Source: Falsirhodobacter sp051195255
GTDB taxonomy: Bacteria > Pseudomonadota > Alphaproteobacteria > Rhodobacterales > Rhodobacteraceae
DNA: 64,000 nt
NCBI RefSeq assembly: GCF_051195255.1
Contig: NZ_JBNJLK010000006.1
Coordinates: 1 to 64,000 of the forward strand
Reading direction: 5' to 3'
Shown: in pieces, positions 46,933 through 55,457 of the stretch
How positions within the stretch are numbered: the stretch's first letter is position 1
Layout of the letters: each line of letters starts with the position of its first letter
Translations under genes and position numbers: made by a program
Notes under the pieces: model-generated
What the model was told of the DNA's origin: nothing
The model's database searches: none
The model's input: only the letters and a program-made list of their open reading frames with translations

Positions 46933-48609
46933 TCACGCCCGTCGGCTCGCTTCCATCTCGGCCAGATCCTGACGGGCCTGCCGCACATACTCGTTTTCGT
47001 TTTCGGCAATCCGCCGCAGTTCCAGCTCGCTCGCCTCGATCTGCGCCTGAAGTTCCTCGATCTGCGCCTGCGCCAGACGGCGGCGCTGCTCGGCCGCCAC
47101 CCGAAGCCGCTCCACCTCCTGCGCGCGCACCGTTTCCACCCGCCGCAGGCGCGCCTCCTCGGCCCGCCGCGCGGTTCCGGTCAGCGCGCCGCTTTCCCCC
47201 AGATGGGGCGGCAGAAGGCGTAGGCCGTGTTCGCTCATGATGAATTCGCGCACCTGGTTGGAATGGGCCGTGCCCCTTGCCTTCAACAGATAGAGCTCGC
47301 GGTTGAATTCGCCATTCACCTCGCGGTTCAGCATCAGGATCCACGCGTCCATCAGCGACGAAAGGCCCGCATCCGTGGCCACCGTGTCGCCCTGCGTGTG
47401 CGCCAGATGGGTGAAGACCGCCGTGATCCCGCGGTTCTTCAGGTAATCCACCATGCGCAGCAGCATGGCCTGAACCTCCTGCCGGTCGCCGGATTCCAGG
47501 AACGCCGATATTGGGTCCAGCACCACCAGCGTCGGGTTCATGCGCGCCACTTCGCGCAGCATGACCGCCAGATGCATCTCAAGGCTGTAAAAGGTCGGCC
47601 GCGCCGCCACGTGCCGCCACTGCCCGCTGTCGATCCACGGTTGCAGGTCCAGCCCGATGGACCGCATGTTCCGAACCGTCTGCCGCTCCGATTCCTCGAA
47701 GGAAAAATACAGCGCCCGCTCGCCCGCCGCGCAGGCCGCGCCCGCAAAGCTTGCCGCCAGCGTCGACTTCCCCGATCCCGCCACGCCCGACACCAGGATC
47801 GACGTCCCGCGATGGAACCCGTGCCCCACGATCATCGCGTCCAGATCCGCCACGCCCGAGGAGATGCGCTCCTCGAACACCTTGTGGTCCAGTCCCAGCG
47901 AACTGACCGGCAGGACCGAAAATCCGTCCTCGTCGATCAGGAACGGGTATTCGTTCGTGCCATGCGCCGTGCCGCGATACTTCACGATCCGCATCCGGCG
48001 GGTGGAGATCTGGTTGTGCACCCGGTGATCCAGAAGGATCACGCAGTCCGACACGTATTCCTCCAGCCCCTGCCGCGTCAGCGCGCCATCCCCGCGTTCG
48101 GCGGTGATCACGGTCGTCATGCCGCGGTCCTTCAGCCAGTCGAACAGGCGGCGGATCTCGGCCCGCAGGATGGCGGGGTTGGTGAAGGCGGAAAACAGGC
48201 TCTCGATCGTGTCCAGCACGACGCGCTTGGCACCGATGGAGTCGATCGCCAACTCCAGCCGCAGGAACAGCCCCTCAAGGTCGTAATCCCCGATCTCGGC
48301 CAGTTCCGACGGATCGACGCTGACATGCTCCACCACGACCTTGTCCGCCGCGATCAGTTCGTCCAGCCCGAACCCGAGCGAGGCGACGTTGCTCACGATG
48401 TCGACCGGCCGCTCCTCGAACGTAACGAACACGCCCGGCTCGTCACACTCCCGCGCGCCATGGATCAGGAAGGTCGAAGCAAACAGCGTCTTCCCGCATC
48501 CCGCCGATCCGCACACCAGCGACGGGCGTCCAGTGGGAAGGCCGCCATGCGTCAGATCGTCAAAGCCGCTGATGCCGGTCCGGGATTTAAGGATGCCTTG
48601 GGCCGCCAT
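46933..48609 (-). CDS. kaiC: KaiC clock ATPase/autokinase with C-terminal coiled coil
   Basis: This 558-residue double RecA-like ATPase has CI Walker A GSAGCGKT (34-41) with catalytic glutamates in TFEERP, and CII Walker A GVAGSGKST (about 273-281) with SFEESERQ. The phosphorylation segment reads LSSLMDAW: Ser417-Ser418 stand where cyanobacterial KaiC has Ser431-Thr432. After the CII domain come about 75 residues of heptad-rich Glu/Arg/Leu/Gln sequence (RRAEEARLRRVETVRAQEVE onward), a long coiled coil absent from Synechococcus KaiC but known in the Rhodobacter sphaeroides group. No kaiA gene is present. Confidence 0.94.
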   Translation of the reverse strand: MAAQGILKSRTGISGFDDLTHGGLPTGRPSLVCGSAGCGKTLFASTFLIHGARECDEPGVFVTFEERPVDIVSNVASLGFGLDELIAADKVVVEHVSVDPSELAEIGDYDLEGLFLRLELAIDSIGAKRVVLDTIESLFSAFTNPAILRAEIRRLFDWLKDRGMTTVITAERGDGALTRQGLEEYVSDCVILLDHRVHNQISTRRMRIVKYRGTAHGTNEYPFLIDEDGFSVLPVSSLGLDHKVFEERISSGVADLDAMIVGHGFHRGTSILVSGVAGSGKSTLAASFAGAACAAGERALYFSFEESERQTVRNMRSIGLDLQPWIDSGQWRHVAARPTFYSLEMHLAVMLREVARMNPTLVVLDPISAFLESGDRQEVQAMLLRMVDYLKNRGITAVFTHLAHTQGDTVATDAGLSSLMDAWILMLNREVNGEFNRELYLLKARGTAHSNQVREFIMSEHGLRLLPPHLGESGALTGTARRAEEARLRRVETVRAQEVERLRVAAEQRRRLAQAQIEELQAQIEASELELRRIAENENEYVRQARQDLAEMEASRRA

Positions 48610-48670
48610 ATGTCGTGCTCTCACTGTGAATCACGCAGACATAGGGCAAAACCGGCACGATTGCCAACAG

Positions 48671-49579
48671 CTATGGCCGACCCGCCATGGCCCGAAAACC
48701 AAGCGCGGCCGCCCCGATCAGCCCCGGCTCGATCCGGCACAAGGCGGGCACCACCAGCGGGCGGTCGAAGCGCCGCAAACAACGCGCCCGCACCCCCGCA
48801 TCCAGCGCCGCCACCAGCGCCGCACTGTTGGACAGCCCGCCCCCCACCGCGATGATGCCCGGCCCCAGCAGGTTCGTCACCATCGCCAGCGGGCCGGACA
48901 GCACCTCCAACCACGCGGCAATGGTGCGCCCTGCCGCAGGCTCCCCCGCCTCCCACGCGGCGACGATGGCCTGCGCTTCCGCCGCCTGACCGTTCAGGTG
49001 AAGATGCAGCCGCTCCATCCCCCGGGCCGAACAGACCGCGTCCAGACAGCCCACCTGCTCGCATCCACAGGGAATCGCAGGCAAAATCACATCGCCCAGA
49101 ACACGGGCGGCCACCGGCCCGTGCCCCCATTCGCCCGCAAAGCCCCCATGCGCGTTGATCAGCCCGCCGCGCACCACGATCCCGCCCCCGACGCCGGTGC
49201 CAAGGATCACGCCGAACACCACCTCATGCCCGCGCCCGGCGCCGCCCACCGCCTCGGCCATGGCAAAGCAGTCGGCGTCATTGGCCAGCACCACCGGCAG
49301 GCCAAGCGCAGCCTCCAGGTCCCGCACCAGCGGACGGCCCCTCAGGCAGGGGATGTTGGCGACGGTCGCCCGCCCCTCCTCGTCCACCACCCCGGCGATG
49401 GAAAAGGCCAGCGCCTCGGGCGGAACGCTGGCCGCCGCGACGGCGCCTTTCAGCGCCCCGACGAAAGCGTCGAAATCCCGCCCCGGCGTCGGAATGCGCC
49501 CCGTCGGCCGCACCTGATCGGGCGCCACGGCCTCCGCCGTCTTGATCGCCGTGCCGCCGATGTCAAAGCACAGGATCAC
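48671..49579 (-). CDS. nagK: N-acetylglucosamine kinase, ROK family
   Basis: This 302-residue sugar kinase should phosphorylate GlcNAc to GlcNAc-6-phosphate. It shows the ATP loop FDIGGTAIKT, the catalytic aspartate in LANDADCFAMAEA, the glycine motif VILGTGVGGGIV and the zinc motif CGCEQVGCLDAV. The last position of the ROK zinc motif is Asp instead of the usual Glu. The GTG at 49579 overlaps the nagA stop as GTGA. It is the last gene of the leftward operon from the RpiR gene. Glucokinase is the alternative, but nagA next to it favours GlcNAc. Confidence 0.87.
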   Translation of the reverse strand: MILCFDIGGTAIKTAEAVAPDQVRPTGRIPTPGRDFDAFVGALKGAVAAASVPPEALAFSIAGVVDEEGRATVANIPCLRGRPLVRDLEAALGLPVVLANDADCFAMAEAVGGAGRGHEVVFGVILGTGVGGGIVVRGGLINAHGGFAGEWGHGPVAARVLGDVILPAIPCGCEQVGCLDAVCSARGMERLHLHLNGQAAEAQAIVAAWEAGEPAAGRTIAAWLEVLSGPLAMVTNLLGPGIIAVGGGLSNSAALVAALDAGVRARCLRRFDRPLVVPALCRIEPGLIGAAALGFRAMAGRP

Positions 49580-50667
49580 GGCGCCACCCCTCCGATCCAC
49601 ACCCCGTTCACCCCCAGCCCCTCATCCACCGCCACGAAATCCGCCCGCTGCCCCGCCCGCAACCCGCCGCGCGACGCGTCCCCCATCGCCGCCGCCGGCA
49701 GGGCCGAGGCCATGGTCCACGCCTCCCCCAGCCCGACGCCAAGGTCCACCACATGCCGCACCGCATCGATCATCGCGATGTCCGCCCCCGCCAGCGTCCC
49801 ATCGGCCAGCGTCAGCCGCCCGCCCTGCCGCAAAATTTCCCGCCCGTTCAGCGTGAATGCCGCAATGTCCGTCCCCACCGTGGACATCGCATCGCTGACC
49901 AGGAAGATCCGCCCCGCCGCCGCCCGCAAGGCGATCCGCAGCACGGCGTCGTCCACGTGGAACCCGTCCGCGATGATCCCGACCCGGAACCGCGCGTCGT
50001 CCAGCGCCGCCCCCGCCAGTCCGGGCGCGCGATGGGTCAGCGGGCTCATCGCGTTGAACAGATGGGTGACCATGCTGGCCCCCGCATCCGCCGCCGCACG
50101 CGCCTCGCCCGCCGTGGCGTCGCTGTGCCCAAGGCTGACCACCGCCCCCGCCGCCACGAGCCGGCGGATGGCGTCCACCCCCACCACCTCGGGCGCGAGG
50201 GTGCACAGCAGCCGCACCCGTCCCGCCGCATCCTCCAGCCGCCGCAGATCCTCCGCCCCCATCGGGCGGATCAGTCCCGGATCATGCGTGCCCTTGCGCG
50301 CCACGGCGAAATGCGGCCCTTCCAGATGCAGCCCCATCACGTCCGAGGCCGCCGCCACCTCCACCGCCCGCGCCGTCACCTCCGGCGTGTCGGTGATCAG
50401 CGTCACCATGATCGAGGTCGTCCCCAACCGCGCATGCGCCGCCCGGATCCGCGCCAGCCCCTCGGCCGAAGGGTCGTTGTTGAACAGCACCCCGCCGCCG
50501 CCATTCACCTGAAGATCGACCAGCCCCGGCAGGATCCACCCCGCCACCCGCTGCGCCCCCGGCACGTCCCGCGCGATCCGCGCCACGCGCCCATCCTCCA
50601 CCACCAGCACCGCATCCTCGTGCCAGTCGGTCCCGTCAAAGATGCGGTCGGCGTGAAAGGCGCTCAC
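49576..50667 (-). CDS. nagA: N-acetylglucosamine-6-phosphate deacetylase
   Basis: This 363-residue amidohydrolase removes the acetyl group from GlcNAc-6-phosphate. Family residues are visible: LPGLVDLQVNGGGGVLFNND, the metal-binding glutamate in LHLEGPHF, histidines in SLGHSDA and THLFNAMSPL, and the catalytic aspartate in LVSDAMSTVG. The GTG at 50667 overlaps the previous stop (GTGA), which decides the start. It acts between nagK and nagB products. Confidence 0.94.
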   Translation of the reverse strand: MSAFHADRIFDGTDWHEDAVLVVEDGRVARIARDVPGAQRVAGWILPGLVDLQVNGGGGVLFNNDPSAEGLARIRAAHARLGTTSIMVTLITDTPEVTARAVEVAAASDVMGLHLEGPHFAVARKGTHDPGLIRPMGAEDLRRLEDAAGRVRLLCTLAPEVVGVDAIRRLVAAGAVVSLGHSDATAGEARAAADAGASMVTHLFNAMSPLTHRAPGLAGAALDDARFRVGIIADGFHVDDAVLRIALRAAAGRIFLVSDAMSTVGTDIAAFTLNGREILRQGGRLTLADGTLAGADIAMIDAVRHVVDLGVGLGEAWTMASALPAAAMGDASRGGLRAGQRADFVAVDEGLGVNGVWIGGVAP

Positions 50668-51746
50668 CAGACCATCCCGCGCGCGGCCACCGGCTCCACC
50701 CGCGTCACGACCCCGTCGCGGTGAAACACCACGCGGTCGAACAGGTTCGATACCGGGCAAGTGTGGTTCGGCACCACGCGCAGCACCTCCCCCACCCCCG
50801 GCCGCCACTCGCAGGCGGAAATGTCCACCACCGCATGCTCCTCGGACAGCACCACGATCCGCGCCTCGGGCATCCCCTCGATCAGCCCGTGATCCGTGAA
50901 GCCCGACAGATCGCTCGTCAGCGCCTTCGATCCCGCATCCAGCACCATCCGGTCCGGCAAAGGGCGCGACACGACGGTGACCTGAACCTGCATCGCCAGA
51001 TCCTCCGCCCCGCAGGTGCCCGCCCGCAGCATGGCGCGGTCGTTATAGACATAGGTACCCGCCCGATGCTCCGTCACCGAGGGCACCGCATGCGCCTGCC
51101 AGAAATCCGGCGATCCGCCCCCGGACCGCACCGGACAGTCCAGCCCCACCCCGGCCAGCAAATCCATCGTCCGCACCAGAAACGCCTCCACCACGGCCGC
51201 GCCGCCGGGCACGGGATAGGTCATCAGCCCCTCGAACCGCAAACCCGGCGCCGCTGCGATCCGCCGCGCCAGCGCCACCGCCTCCTCGGGCGTCCCCACC
51301 CCGCAGCGCTTCGCCCCCGTGTCGCATTCCACCAGCACCCGCAGCGGACGCCCTTCCCCGAAGGCCGCCGCCAGCCCGTCCACCGTCACGGCGCTGTCGG
51401 CCACCACCGTCAGCCGCACGCGTTCGTTCAGCGCCCGCAGCCGCGCCAGCCGCGCCGCCCCCAGAATGTTGTAGGTGATGAGGATGTCGTCAAACCCCGC
51501 ATCGGCAAACACCTCCGCCTCGGTCAGCTTCTGGCAGGTGATGCCGATGGCCCCCGCCGCCAGCTGCGCCCGCGCGACCGAGGGGATCTTGTGCGTCTTG
51601 ATGTGCGGCCGGAACCCGATCCCGTGCTTGTCCATGTAACCCTGCGCCCGCGCGATGTTCGCCTCCAGCCGCGCCTCGTCCACGATGGGCATGGGGGTCA
51701 GGACGTCCGACAGCTTGGTGCCGGGTTCGGGCCAGGGAAAGGTCAT
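50664..51746 (-). CDS. DSD1-family PLP enzyme (D-threonine/3-hydroxy-D-aspartate aldolase-like)
   Basis: This 360-residue fold-type III PLP enzyme resembles D-threonine aldolase and eukaryotic D-serine dehydratase. Lys50 in RPHIKTHKIPS is the Schiff-base lysine. The C-terminal metal site is His328-x-Cys330 in NHTCPVSNLFD. Family reactions are retro-aldol cleavage of D-beta-hydroxy amino acids or dehydration of D-serine. It sits between the M81 gene and nagA, with overlaps on both sides, so a beta-hydroxy amino acid may be part of the substrate of this pathway. Exact specificity cannot be read from sequence. Confidence 0.88.
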   Translation of the reverse strand: MTFPWPEPGTKLSDVLTPMPIVDEARLEANIARAQGYMDKHGIGFRPHIKTHKIPSVARAQLAAGAIGITCQKLTEAEVFADAGFDDILITYNILGAARLARLRALNERVRLTVVADSAVTVDGLAAAFGEGRPLRVLVECDTGAKRCGVGTPEEAVALARRIAAAPGLRFEGLMTYPVPGGAAVVEAFLVRTMDLLAGVGLDCPVRSGGGSPDFWQAHAVPSVTEHRAGTYVYNDRAMLRAGTCGAEDLAMQVQVTVVSRPLPDRMVLDAGSKALTSDLSGFTDHGLIEGMPEARIVVLSEEHAVVDISACEWRPGVGEVLRVVPNHTCPVSNLFDRVVFHRDGVVTRVEPVAARGMVW

Positions 51747-53209
51747 GCCGTCTCCGCAAAGGGGTCGGCACAGATGGGCCAGATGTCGCGCCGCACATGC
51801 CGATAAGGGGTTGTCGCCGGATCGTTGGGATAGGGCCGACCGGCGGAACAGTAAAGCACCTCGGACGCGATGGGGGCGAAAGCGGCGTGAAAATGGTTGG
51901 TGGACTTGATCACCAGCACCCGCTGCGCCCGCGGATCAAGGCCAAGCGCGGAAAACAGCGACGGATCGAACCCCTGCGCCCGCACCGTGTTCAGGATCAC
52001 CTGCACGCCCCGAAACGACACCCGCGCCGCGGCACCAAAGGGCACCACGCTGTCGCCGAACCGCATCTCCGCCGCCGGATTCAGCGCCTCCACCCGCACC
52101 ACCGCATCCACCGGATCGCCCGTCTCGGGCGCGGATTTCGCACCAAAGCGCAAGGGGATCTCCGCCCCCTCTCCGGCGGCAAAGCACAGCTGCACCGCGA
52201 CCGGGTCCCAGATCGTGCCCACCGCAGCCCCCGTCACGCCCTGCGCCAGAACCTCGTGCAGCAACACGGTCGCATCCCCCGCCGTCCCGCCACCCGGATT
52301 GTCCCACATGTCGGCGATCACCACCGGCCCCCGCGCAGCCACCTTCGCCCGTGCCACCGCCTCTTCCGGCCCCATCGCGGGCATCAGGTGCCGGCCCCGG
52401 TTGGCGAACAGCTCCCGCCCCAATTCCTCGGCCACCCGCGCGCCCAGCACCGGATCGCCATCGGTCACCGCGATCACCTTGGTCCCCATCTCGGGCACGT
52501 CGCCCGCCATGAACCCGTGGATCACCGACAGCGACAACAGCCCCGGCACCTCCCGCTCCATCCTCATCATCCGGTCCACGAACCCCCGCATGGGTTCCCT
52601 GGACGTCGGGAACACGTCGATCATCCGGCAATCGAACACCGACATCACCGGCCGCACCCGCCCCGCCAGCCGATCCACAAGGATGCGCCACAGATCCTCG
52701 GCCCGGTCCACGAAATCGGTGTGCGGAAACTCCTTGAACGCCACCAGCACATCCGCCGCCGCCACCCGCCGCGCGGTCAGGTGGCTGTGCGGGTCCAGCC
52801 CCGCGAACACCGGAACATCCGGCCCCACCAGTGCCCGCACCCGGTCCAGTAGATCGCCCTCGGGGTCCATATACCCCTGCGCCACCATCGCCCCGTGCAG
52901 CCCCAGCATCACCGCATCCACCGGCCCCGCCGCCGCCAGCTGCCCCAAGATTTCGTCCCGCAGCCCCTCATAGGCCCCGCGCGCGATCAGCCCCGCCGGA
53001 TCGGCCCAGGCCGCCGTCCCTTCCACCAGCTCCCATCCGCGCTCCGCACAGACCCGCCGCCCCACGGTGATCGGCGCGGTGCACAGCGTCGGCGTTTCCG
53101 GATGCTCCCCCGGCCCTGCGCACAGCGAGGCTTCGAAGGCCCGCCGGTCGATCACGATGGGCGAAAACGTGTTCGTCTCGGTCGCAAGGGCGGCGGCGAA
53201 GATCCTCAT
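51743..53209 (-). CDS. M81-family metallopeptidase (microcystinase C/MlrC-like), copy 1
   Basis: This 488-residue protein belongs to the MlrC family of zinc enzymes, some of which hydrolyse linear peptides with unusual amino acids. It starts MRIFAAALATETNTFSP, with the conserved Glu of the N-terminal domain, and continues GLHGAMVAQGYMDPEGDLL, GLDPHSHL, FPHTDFVDRAEDLW and DMWDNPGGGTAGD, which hold the likely metal and catalytic residues. The ATG at 53209 overlaps the upstream stop (53206-53209). Its substrate is unknown. Confidence 0.88.
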   Translation of the reverse strand: MRIFAAALATETNTFSPIVIDRRAFEASLCAGPGEHPETPTLCTAPITVGRRVCAERGWELVEGTAAWADPAGLIARGAYEGLRDEILGQLAAAGPVDAVMLGLHGAMVAQGYMDPEGDLLDRVRALVGPDVPVFAGLDPHSHLTARRVAAADVLVAFKEFPHTDFVDRAEDLWRILVDRLAGRVRPVMSVFDCRMIDVFPTSREPMRGFVDRMMRMEREVPGLLSLSVIHGFMAGDVPEMGTKVIAVTDGDPVLGARVAEELGRELFANRGRHLMPAMGPEEAVARAKVAARGPVVIADMWDNPGGGTAGDATVLLHEVLAQGVTGAAVGTIWDPVAVQLCFAAGEGAEIPLRFGAKSAPETGDPVDAVVRVEALNPAAEMRFGDSVVPFGAAARVSFRGVQVILNTVRAQGFDPSLFSALGLDPRAQRVLVIKSTNHFHAAFAPIASEVLYCSAGRPYPNDPATTPYRHVRRDIWPICADPFAETA

Positions 53210-53700
53210 CCGGCGTCCGTCACATGCGGCAGATAGCCCACGAACCCCGCGATCTTCCAGCGCCCGCCGTCCTTCCGGCACCAATACAGCGTCTGCCAGT
53301 TCATCCGGTCCACCCCGCCGTCCGCCCGGCGCAGATGCCCGTCGAACTTCTTGCGCACCAGCGCCGCATCCGCGGTGATCTCGATCTCCTCCAGCCGCGT
53401 CGCGGCGAAGATGTCGGCCCGCGGATCCCCCGCAAAGGCCTGCCGCCCGAACTCCTCCGCCTGCCGCAGCCATTCCGTCCGATAGGTCGCAAGGTCCGGA
53501 AAGGCCAGCGTCACCCCCTGCGGGTCCGGCTGGAAATGCCCGCTCAGCCCCGTGAAGTTCGCGTCGATGAAATCGCCCGCCACCGCATCCCAGTCCGCCG
53601 CCACGAAGGCGTCGATGTCGCGGGGCACCAACATCTCCCAGATCGCGCGGCGGTCGCGGTCGGTGAAGGGATTCAGGAAGGGATCACGCGGCTGTGCCAT
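53206..53700 (-). CDS. NTF2-like (SnoaL-type) small protein
   Basis: This 164-residue protein has the alpha+beta NTF2 cone pattern: an N-terminal helix with RRAIWEMLVPRDIDAFVAAD, then strands ending WQTLYWCRKDGGRWKIAGFV and GYLPHV. Such folds serve as isomerases, hydrolases or ligand binders; the activity here is unknown. It is the first gene of the leftward operon. The ATG at 53700 is set by the start of similarity; the same frame stays open across the promoter into the opposite regulator gene, which is shadow. Confidence 0.8.
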   Translation of the reverse strand: MAQPRDPFLNPFTDRDRRAIWEMLVPRDIDAFVAADWDAVAGDFIDANFTGLSGHFQPDPQGVTLAFPDLATYRTEWLRQAEEFGRQAFAGDPRADIFAATRLEEIEITADAALVRKKFDGHLRRADGGVDRMNWQTLYWCRKDGGRWKIAGFVGYLPHVTDAG

Positions 53701-53713
53701 GAAAATATTTTCA
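53700..53713. promoter_or_regulatory. Palindromic operator candidate 1 in RpiR divergent region
   Basis: TGAAAATATTTTCA is a perfect 14-bp palindrome abutting the start codon of the NTF2-like gene. Its core half-site is GAAAAT. Confidence 0.55.
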
Positions 53714-53772
53714 CAATTACCGGAATTCTTCTGGATTGATCGCGTATCCTGTGACTTCTTGTCAAGCATCAC

Positions 53773-53785
53773 GAAAATTAATTTC
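53773..53785. promoter_or_regulatory. Palindromic operator candidate 2 in RpiR divergent region
   Basis: GAAAATTAATTTC repeats the GAAAAT half-site of the first element with one base missing in the second arm and a 2-base centre. It ends 9 bases before the RpiR start codon, so a bound factor would block rpiR expression. Confidence 0.5.
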
Positions 53786-53793
53786 TGAATGCC

Positions 53794-54681
53794 ATGACCG
53801 CCGCCGACCTTCCCACCCCGGACCTCCTGACCGCGCTGGCGGACGGGGACCAGCGCCTGTCGGGGCTGGAACGCCGCCTCGCCGCCCTGGTGCTGGAGGA
53901 TATGGAGTTCGCCACCAACGCCTCCATCACCGATCTGGCCACCCGCGCCGGCGTCTCGCCCCCCACGGTGACGCGCTTCTGCCGCCGCCTCGGTTGCGCT
54001 AGCTTTTCCGACTTCAAGGTCCAGCTCGCCCGCAGCCCCTATGTCGGCCTGCGCTACCTGAAACCCGAAAGCCAGTCCTCCAGCGTGGCCGAGGTGGCGG
54101 AAGACGTGGTCACCAAGGCCCAGAACGCGCTCTTCCAGATGCACCGCGCGCTGGACCTGTCCGCCGTCGAAAAGGCCACCACGCTCCTTTGCGGCGCGGG
54201 GATGATCCACGCCTTCGGATCGGGCGGCAATTCGGCCATGGTCGCGAACGAACTCCAGAACCGCCTTTTCCGCCTCGGCTGCCGGATCGCGGCGTCGAAC
54301 GATCACGGGATGCACCTGATGCTGGCGGCCGCCGCCCAGCCGGACACGGTGGTCATCGGCTCCTCCTTCACCGGCCGGAACGCCGAACTGGTCCGTTCCT
54401 TCCGCCTTCTGGCCGAACGCGGCATCCCCACCATCGCCCTCACCCAAAGCGCCTCCCCGGTGGCGGAGGCCGCGAACATCGTGATCGCCATCGACCTGCC
54501 CGAAGGTCAGAACATCTTCCGCCCCTCCTCCACCCGCTTCGCCTTTCTCGCGGTGGTGGACGTGATCGCCAACATGGTCGCCTACGCCGACCGGCCCAAG
54601 GCGCAGCGCCTCCTGCGGGGCATCAAGGAACAGCTGATCCGTCATCGCGACGGCAATGACCGCCAGCTTCTGGGGGACTGA
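53794..54681 (+). CDS. MurR/RpiR-family transcriptional regulator
   Basis: This 295-residue regulator has an N-terminal helix-turn-helix (about residues 30-75, LATRAGVSPPTVTRFCRRLG) and a C-terminal SIS sugar-phosphate-binding domain (about 130-265, with HAFGSGGNSAMVANELQNRL and VVIGSSFTGRNAELVRSF). Such regulators sense phosphorylated sugars such as GlcNAc-6-P or MurNAc-6-P. It lies between the two catabolic operons and probably controls both from the 93-base divergent region. Confidence 0.92.
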   Translation: MTAADLPTPDLLTALADGDQRLSGLERRLAALVLEDMEFATNASITDLATRAGVSPPTVTRFCRRLGCASFSDFKVQLARSPYVGLRYLKPESQSSSVAEVAEDVVTKAQNALFQMHRALDLSAVEKATTLLCGAGMIHAFGSGGNSAMVANELQNRLFRLGCRIAASNDHGMHLMLAAAAQPDTVVIGSSFTGRNAELVRSFRLLAERGIPTIALTQSASPVAEAANIVIAIDLPEGQNIFRPSSTRFAFLAVVDVIANMVAYADRPKAQRLLRGIKEQLIRHRDGNDRQLLGD

Positions 54682-54698
54682 CCACAAGGGGGAACGGA

Positions 54699-55457
54699 AT
54701 GACGGGAACAGCCATCGTGACGGGCGGCGCGGGCGACATCGGACAGGCCATCGCGCGCCGCCTGCTGCAGGACCATGACACGGTGATCCTCGCCGATCTG
54801 GACGAAGGCGGCCTCGAACAGGCCTGCGCCGCCCTTGGCCCGCGCAGCCGCGCCGTCCGCACCGACGTGACGAACCCCGACGACTGCGCCGCATTGGCCG
54901 TTGCCGCAGGCCCACTGCGCACGCTGGTCAACAACGCCGGCGCCGCCCGCGCCGCCAGCCTGCACGCCACGCGGCTCGACGACTGGCAGGCCGACCGCGC
55001 CCTGAACCTCGACGCGGCCTTCCTGATGTTCCGCGCCTGCGCCGATACGCTGCAAGGCTCCGTCGTCAACATCGCCTCGGTCAACGGGATGGGCGTCTTC
55101 GGCCACCCCGCCTATTCCGCCGCCAAGGCCGGGATGATCCACCTTACCCGCCTCATCGCGGTGGAATACGGCCCCCGCGGCCTCCGCGCCAACACGGTCG
55201 CCCCCGGCACCGTCCGCACCCGCGCGTGGGAGGCCCGGGCCCAAGCCAATCCCGACGTGTTCACCGAGGCCGCCGCCCACTACCCCCTCGGCCGCATCGT
55301 CACGCCTCGGGACGTGGGCGAGGCCGTGGGCTTTCTCGCCTCCCCCCTTGCCGCCGCGATCACCGGCATCTGCCTGCCCGTGGATTGCGGCCTGACGGCG
55401 GGCACCCCCGCCCTCGCCCGAACCTTCACCCAAAGCGACGATTACAGGAGCGTGTGA
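54699..55457 (+). CDS. SDR-family oxidoreductase
   Basis: This 252-residue classical short-chain dehydrogenase has the cofactor loop TGGAGDIGQAIARR, NNAGAA, catalytic Ser in NIASVNGMG and Tyr-x3-Lys in YSAAKAGM. An acidic residue at the end of beta2 (LADLDE) suggests NAD(H). GGGGGAACGG precedes the ATG. It is the first structural gene after rpiR; its stop overlaps the hexosaminidase start. A hydroxyl of a sugar or of a hydroxy amino acid released in this pathway is a plausible substrate. Confidence 0.9.
   Translation: MTGTAIVTGGAGDIGQAIARRLLQDHDTVILADLDEGGLEQACAALGPRSRAVRTDVTNPDDCAALAVAAGPLRTLVNNAGAARAASLHATRLDDWQADRALNLDAAFLMFRACADTLQGSVVNIASVNGMGVFGHPAYSAAKAGMIHLTRLIAVEYGPRGLRANTVAPGTVRTRAWEARAQANPDVFTEAAAHYPLGRIVTPRDVGEAVGFLASPLAAAITGICLPVDCGLTAGTPALARTFTQSDDYRSV

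Noticed and set aside
53206..54915. A 569-residue protein extending the NTF2-like gene across the promoter
   Set aside because: The extension lies antisense to the RpiR gene and covers the A/T-rich operator region; family similarity begins at the ATG at 53700.
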